A stretch of DNA of 64,000 nt from Pseudomonas marvdashtae. GTDB lineage: Bacteria; Pseudomonadota; Gammaproteobacteria; Pseudomonadales; Pseudomonadaceae. A program made the translations under genes and the position numbers. The notes below the pieces were generated by a model that saw only the letters and a program-made list of their open reading frames with translations, did not search any database and was not told where the DNA came from. The DNA is taken from the NCBI RefSeq assembly GCF_014268655.2, contig NZ_JABWQX020000001.1:2882001-2946000 (forward strand), read 5' to 3'. Below are positions 63,588 to 64,000 of this stretch, piece after piece; position 1 is the stretch's first letter; every line of letters starts with the position of its first letter.

Positions 63588-64000
63588 ATGCCCTCGCCTC
63601 GCCGCTACCTGCTCCTCAGTCTTGCCGTTGTGTTGGCGATCGGTCTTGTCGCGATATGGCAGCGCGGTACGACGCCGCAGATTCCCGAGGCTATCAAGCG
63701 CGGTTACAGCGAAGCCCTGGAACAAGCACGCAATGGCCAGCCCGGCGCCGCGCGGATGTTGTATCAGCAATTGGGACGTCCGGACCTGTCGCCCAAGCGT
63801 CGGGTATGGCTGCACGCGGAACTGCCCAACTACCCCAGCCCCCAAGCCCTGAAACTGGCACAGGCGGACCTGCAAAGCGAAGCGCCAGAAGTGCGGCGAG
63901 CGGCCATCGGCAGTATCGTCGGGCTGGTGCCGAACGCCCATCGCAGCCTGTTGCTCGGCCCGCTGCTGGATGACAACGAGCCAAGCGTCCGATTCGCTGC
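63588..64000 (+). CDS. Membrane-anchored HEAT/TPR-like protein, 3'-truncated
   Basis: An open frame running off the window end (at least 137 codons). ATG 63588 gives an N-terminal signal anchor (RRYLLLSLAVVLAIGLVAIW) followed by helical repeats (YSEALEQARNGQPGAARMLY then VRRAAIGSIVGLVPNAHRSL and PLLDDNEPSVRFA) of the HEAT or TPR kind. Codon composition favours this frame over the overlapping 63551-63973 one. Function not assignable from the part seen. It follows the oprN terminator, so it has its own promoter. Confidence 0.72.
   Translation, partial: MPSPRRYLLLSLAVVLAIGLVAIWQRGTTPQIPEAIKRGYSEALEQARNGQPGAARMLYQQLGRPDLSPKRRVWLHAELPNYPSPQALKLAQADLQSEAPEVRRAAIGSIVGLVPNAHRSLLLGPLLDDNEPSVRFA

Noticed and set aside
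63551..63973. 140-codon plus-strand frame near the window end
   Set aside because: The frame starting at 63588, open to the window end, encodes a signal anchor and helical repeats with better codon use; this one is its shadow.

Overview
The window looks like a chromosomal segment of a Pseudomonas of the P. fluorescens lineage. The support is GC-rich coding with typical pseudomonad codon use, a mexEF-oprN efflux operon, a DUF1652 gene, a serralysin-type protease with an aprDEF-type exporter, and REP doublets with GTGGCGAGGGAGCTTGC-type arms in several gaps. The genus is well supported; the species cannot be read from this sequence. No rRNA, tRNA, CRISPR array, transposase or prophage gene was seen. 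The first gene is cut at its 5' end and the last at its 3' end.

Layout. (1) 1-9.6 kb: a periplasmic molybdenum hydroxylase pair (2Fe-2S subunit and Tat-exported large subunit), a chemoreceptor with a multi-pass membrane sensor, a MalY/PatB C-S lyase, a VOC protein, a YghA-like short-chain dehydrogenase, a three-gene CinA/hypothetical/DUF421 operon and a Yip1-like membrane protein. (2) 9.8-25 kb: a 1381-residue CheB-CheR-PAS-kinase-receiver protein, then a tight four-gene minus-strand operon (haem-oxygenase-like oxidase, methyltransferase, YbdK-type carboxylate-amine ligase, LigD), a Na+/H+ antiporter and a second hybrid kinase. The mix of ligD, SDR, cinA and similar genes recalls, from memory, the RpoS-linked stress region of P. 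aeruginosa (PA2134-PA2192); this is inference. (3) 25-39.9 kb: a two-gene DNA-repair operon (FAN1-type nuclease plus a nuclease-helicase fusion), a small lipoprotein, a LysR/MFS divergent pair, a DUF1652 gene, a UvrD-like helicase with an unusual glycine-periodic N-terminus, phosphoglucomutase, a MocR-type regulator and an unrecognised 495-residue protein. (4) 40.5-47.2 kb: accessory redox and efflux genes with two LysR regulators (two MDR reductases, one SDR, one MFS). (5) 47.3-56.2 kb: a 1462-residue serralysin-type RTX metalloprotease with its own type I secretion system, in the order D-E-F-protease. (6) 56.6-64 kb: a periplasmic solute-binding protein, mexEF-oprN with two identical-arm palindromes upstream, a terminator and the start of a membrane-anchored HEAT/TPR-like protein.

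The observations most worth following are the oxidase/methyltransferase/YbdK/LigD operon, the FAN1 plus PD-(D/E)XK-DinG operon, the period-4 glycine track on a UvrD helicase, the 1017-bp triplicated block in the RTX protease, the paired palindromes before mexE, the orphan 495-residue protein beside a MocR regulator, and a 114-bp palindromic element lying inside a degenerate REP doublet. Coordinates were worked out by eye, so start codons without a clear Shine-Dalgarno sequence are marked as uncertain.
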